Under the pieces are notes generated by a model. It was not told the origin of the DNA, ran no database searches, and was given only the letters and a program-made list of their open reading frames with translations. From NCBI GenBank assembly GCA_035700225.1, contig DASSOT010000034.1:1-8719 (forward strand): 8,719 nt of DNA, given 5' to 3'. The translations under genes and the position numbers were made by a program. Shown piece after piece: positions 6,647 through 8,719 of this stretch; position 1 is the first letter of the stretch; each line of letters begins with the position of its first letter. The stretch comes from JANWLD01 sp035700225. GTDB lineage: Bacteria > Patescibacteriota > Saccharimonadia > Saccharimonadales > 2-12-FULL-41-12.

Positions 6647-6653
6647 AAAAGGG
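6647..6653 (+). promoter_or_regulatory. Ribosome-binding site favouring the ATG start of the GT2 gene
   Basis: AAAAGGG is followed by seven bases and then ATG at 6661. A TTG directly before it (6658-6660) would be only four bases from the site. The ATG is therefore the better start, although the frame is open from the TTG. Confidence 0.6.
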
Positions 6654-6660
6654 TCATTTG

Positions 6661-7608
6661 ATGAAATTGTTTGTTCAAATTCCGTGTCTTAACGAAGAAA
6701 AAACCTTACCCGACGTTCTTAGGACGATTCCCAAGGAAATAGAAGGTATAGGTTCAATTGATGTTCTGATTATAGATGACGGCTCTTCGGATAGCACCGT
6801 GGATATAGCCAAGAAACATGGCGTAAAGCACTTCGTTATCCACAAACAGAACCAGGGGCTGGCAAAATCTTTCGCGGACGGGCTTGATTATTGCCTGGCG
6901 CATGGCGCGGATATCATCGTAAATACCGATGGAGACAATCAATATCCGCAAGAAGATATCGGTAAGCTGGTCAAACCCATACTGGATGGCAAGGCTGAAA
7001 TAGTAGTTGCCGACCGCCAGACGCACAAGATTTCGCATTTTTCACCCCTTAAAAAATTCTTCCAAAGATTCGGCAGTTGGGTTGTAAACAAAGCCGCCGG
7101 TACCAAGCTTCCTGATGCCGCCAGCGGTTTCAGGGCATATTCAAAAGAAGCGGCACTGCGCATAAACGTAATCACCACCTTCAGCTACTGTATGGAAACC
7201 ATCATTCATGCCGGCAACAAGCGCATACCTATAACCAGCGTCAAGATAACTACCAACCCAAAGACGCGCGAAAGCCGTCTGTTCAAATCCATGTGGCAAC
7301 ATATGTACAAATCCGGCGTGGCAATAGTGCGAAGTTTCACCATGCACAAACCATACGTTATCTTCATAAATCTGGGGCTTTTATTCTTCGTCATCGGCCT
7401 CGTACCGTTTATCCGCTATGGCATAATCTACATTTCCGGGGACCGCGGCCAGCATATACAGTCATTGATACTAGGCGCGATATTGGTATTCGCCGGCATC
7501 ATATCCTTTGCGCTTGGCATTATCGCCGATCTGATAAGGTCAAATCGAATTTTGGTTGAAGATACTTTGGAACGAGTTAAAAAACTTGAAATTCAAAAAG
7601 ATAAGTAA
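6661..7608 (+). CDS. Family GT2 glycosyltransferase, dolichyl/polyprenyl-phosphate sugar synthase-like, membrane anchored
   Basis: A 315-residue protein from ATG 6661. The N-terminal GT-A domain (about 1-225) resembles dolichyl-phosphate mannose synthases: IPCLNEEKTL (7-16), LIIDDGSSDSTV (36-47, nucleotide-binding DDG), NTDGDNQYP (88-96) with the metal-binding DGD at 90-92, and the family motif SGFRAYSKEA (155-164). Two membrane segments follow (about 231-251 and 266-289), then a short basic tail. This is the layout of enzymes that load a sugar onto undecaprenyl phosphate for extracytoplasmic GT-C transferases. Such a role would fit the DUF2142-like protein at the other end of the locus, but that link is inference. 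An ordinary polymer-extending GT2 is the alternative. Its stop codon directly abuts the GTG of the flippase gene, so the two are one transcription unit. Confidence 0.88.
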   Translation: MKLFVQIPCLNEEKTLPDVLRTIPKEIEGIGSIDVLIIDDGSSDSTVDIAKKHGVKHFVIHKQNQGLAKSFADGLDYCLAHGADIIVNTDGDNQYPQEDIGKLVKPILDGKAEIVVADRQTHKISHFSPLKKFFQRFGSWVVNKAAGTKLPDAASGFRAYSKEAALRINVITTFSYCMETIIHAGNKRIPITSVKITTNPKTRESRLFKSMWQHMYKSGVAIVRSFTMHKPYVIFINLGLLFFVIGLVPFIRYGIIYISGDRGQHIQSLILGAILVFAGIISFALGIIADLIRSNRILVEDTLERVKKLEIQKDK

Positions 7609-8719
7609 GTGGCATACAAAAAAATACGTTCATTGACCTCCACGGGCGATAAAAATTTTATCGAGCTTTTACAACATTCATTTTGGGCCATAGTCATACT
7701 TGGCCTTACAACAGGCCTTCAGTTTTTGTTTGATTTTGTACTGGCTCGTAAATATGAAGCTCACGGTACAGGAGTTTTCTACCTGTGCTTTACGGTACTT
7801 ATGACATTGGCCTTGTTTGGCCGGTTGGGGCTGGACCAGGCAGTCGTACGTTTCATACCGCCCCTTTTAGATAAAGACCCTGAAAAGGCCGCAGGTGTAA
7901 ATAGCTCCTCAATCAAACTCTCGCTTTACATGACCATCCCCTTGGCCGTTTTGTTATTCGTTTTATCTCCGTTGTTAGCAGAAGATTTGTTCCATTCACC
8001 CGAGCTGACTACTTATCTTCGTATATTTTCATTAGCTCTGCCGGCGCTCTCTCTAAATTATGTTGTGGCCGGGGTTTTACGTGCCCTGAAAAGAAGCAAA
8101 GAGTCGCTGGTAATCGCCAGGATGTCTATGTACGGCCTGGGTATAGTGGGTATATTTACGCTTGGGACTGTTTATGGGCTCAAGGGCGTGGTCATCGGAT
8201 TTGCCATATCCATATATATTTCGACTCTGCTGGGATTTTATTTCGTCAGAAAACACCTGACAGGGCATACTCACGTAGTACCTTTTAGCAAAAAACAATT
8301 ATTAATTATTTCCGGCCCGCTTTTATTCGTAATATTCGCAACCCAGATGAGCGGACAAGCAAGCGTTCTCTTACTCGGCGTATTCTCTACCAATGCGGAT
8401 GTCGGTATATTCAACATAGCCCTTAAGATTTCTATGCTGATGAATCTCATACTTGCGGCCATAAACGTCTTTGCCGCGACAAAGATATCCGAACTTTATT
8501 TTTCAAAGCAAAAAGAAGAATTAAATATCTTTATCGGCAAGATAAGCGCCCTGGGGACTTTGCTGGGCCTGCCATTGTTTATCATAATCTCTCTTTTCTC
8601 AACCTTCTGGCTGGGGCTTTTCGGCCATACTTTCGAAGCCGGTTCCTCGGCTTTGATTATCCTGGCCGCCGGGCAACTGGTAAATGTTTCCGTCGGCTCA
8701 ACAAGCTACATACTTGCTA
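7609..8719 (+). CDS. Polysaccharide flippase, Wzx/MOP superfamily (3' end cut by window)
   Basis: Flips a lipid-linked glycan across the cytoplasmic membrane. The frame is open from GTG 7609 to the window edge (370 complete codons; typical full length is about 420-500, so the C-terminus is missing). About ten hydrophobic segments are visible (roughly residues 23-43, 55-77, 104-124, 133-157, 171-189, 191-213, 230-248, 267-292, 308-332, 346-366). The first part matches the family: LQHSFWAIVI (21-30) at the first span, LARKYEAHGTGVFYL (45-59), then GRLGLDQAVVRFIP (71-84). The start is inferred: GTG follows the GT2 stop TAA with no gap, the product begins at the expected distance before the first span, and no Shine-Dalgarno is present, so it relies on coupling. 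A TTG at 7633 is a less likely alternative. Family is secure; substrate is unknown. Confidence 0.88.
   Translation, partial: MAYKKIRSLTSTGDKNFIELLQHSFWAIVILGLTTGLQFLFDFVLARKYEAHGTGVFYLCFTVLMTLALFGRLGLDQAVVRFIPPLLDKDPEKAAGVNSSSIKLSLYMTIPLAVLLFVLSPLLAEDLFHSPELTTYLRIFSLALPALSLNYVVAGVLRALKRSKESLVIARMSMYGLGIVGIFTLGTVYGLKGVVIGFAISIYISTLLGFYFVRKHLTGHTHVVPFSKKQLLIISGPLLFVIFATQMSGQASVLLLGVFSTNADVGIFNIALKISMLMNLILAAINVFAATKISELYFSKQKEELNIFIGKISALGTLLGLPLFIIISLFSTFWLGLFGHTFEAGSSALIILAAGQLVNVSVGSTSYILA

Larger units (their letters stand above)
6565..6660. promoter_or_regulatory. Divergent intergenic promoter region between GT4 and GT2 genes
   Basis: This 96-bp A+T-rich gap must hold the promoters for both directions. 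Plus-strand candidate: TTTACA (6607-6612), an 18-bp spacer and TTAAAT (6631-6636). Minus-strand candidate: a -10-like CATAAT (6588-6583), which would give a leader of about 12 bases before the GT4 ATG; no matching -35 is seen. Both are weak matches. An imperfect inverted repeat (6588-6604) overlaps the edge of the minus-strand -10 and could be an operator. Confidence 0.4.

Noticed and set aside
6658..6660. TTG as the start of the GT2 gene
   Set aside because: The next codon is ATG with better spacing (seven bases) from AAAAGGG, and the family begins at that methionine.
8077..8462. Minus-strand open frames (8077-8298 and 8271-8462)
   Set aside because: They are antisense to the continuous flippase frame that runs from 7609 to the window edge and carry no recognisable features.
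1..8719. CRISPR arrays, insertion sequences, tRNA/rRNA genes, riboswitches
   Set aside because: No spaced repeat array, transposase-like frame or terminal repeats, cloverleaf sequence or recognisable riboswitch motif was seen on either strand by reading.

Overview
This is a bacterial (standard code, table 11) chromosomal segment carrying part of a surface-glycan biosynthesis locus. It holds nine protein-coding genes and is almost fully coding. The first and last genes are cut by the window edges. TGA is used as a normal stop (cysQ, the GT4 gene), and TTG and GTG starts occur. Base composition is roughly 42-52% G+C depending on the gene. The sequence does not identify the lineage: nothing seen is phylum-specific, and the only firm statement is that this is a bacterium exporting a polymer or glycan by the flippase route.

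Layout. At the left edge, on the plus strand, is the C-terminal two thirds of a UDP-glucose 6-dehydrogenase. Its stop codon overlaps the stop of a block of six minus-strand genes. In transcription order (right to left) these are a GT4 glycosyltransferase, a fused ATP sulfurylase/APS kinase, a HicB-type antitoxin, a HicA-type toxin, a CysQ-type PAP phosphatase and a DUF2142-like multispanning membrane protein. A 96-bp divergent intergenic region follows. The plus strand then carries a GT2 dolichyl-phosphate-mannose-synthase-like glycosyltransferase with two C-terminal membrane segments. Directly abutting it is a Wzx/MOP-type polysaccharide flippase that runs off the right edge.

How the genes fit together (inference from families). 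UDP-glucuronate from Ugd is an activated sugar for the glycosyltransferases. The GT4 enzyme, the GT2 enzyme and possibly the DUF2142-like protein build a lipid-linked glycan, which the flippase moves across the membrane. The fused sulfurylase/kinase makes PAPS, and CysQ removes the PAP left after sulfate transfer. No PAPS/APS reductase or sulfite reductase is visible. PAPS supply and PAP removal sit among glycan genes, so the simplest reading is a sulfated exopolysaccharide or surface glycan, with the sulfotransferase outside this window.

The most unusual feature is a compact HicBA toxin-antitoxin-like pair between the PAPS-synthesis gene and cysQ. It has its own near-perfect extended -10 promoter, placed so that the predicted mRNA begins at the antitoxin ATG (leaderless). 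The cysQ start lies three bases after the hicA stop, with the cysQ ribosome-binding site inside the hicA 3' end. A TA promoter therefore probably also drives cysQ and the membrane protein. I found no RNA genes, CRISPR arrays, insertion sequences or convincing intrinsic terminators. The only non-coding stretches are short (85, 30 and 96 bases).
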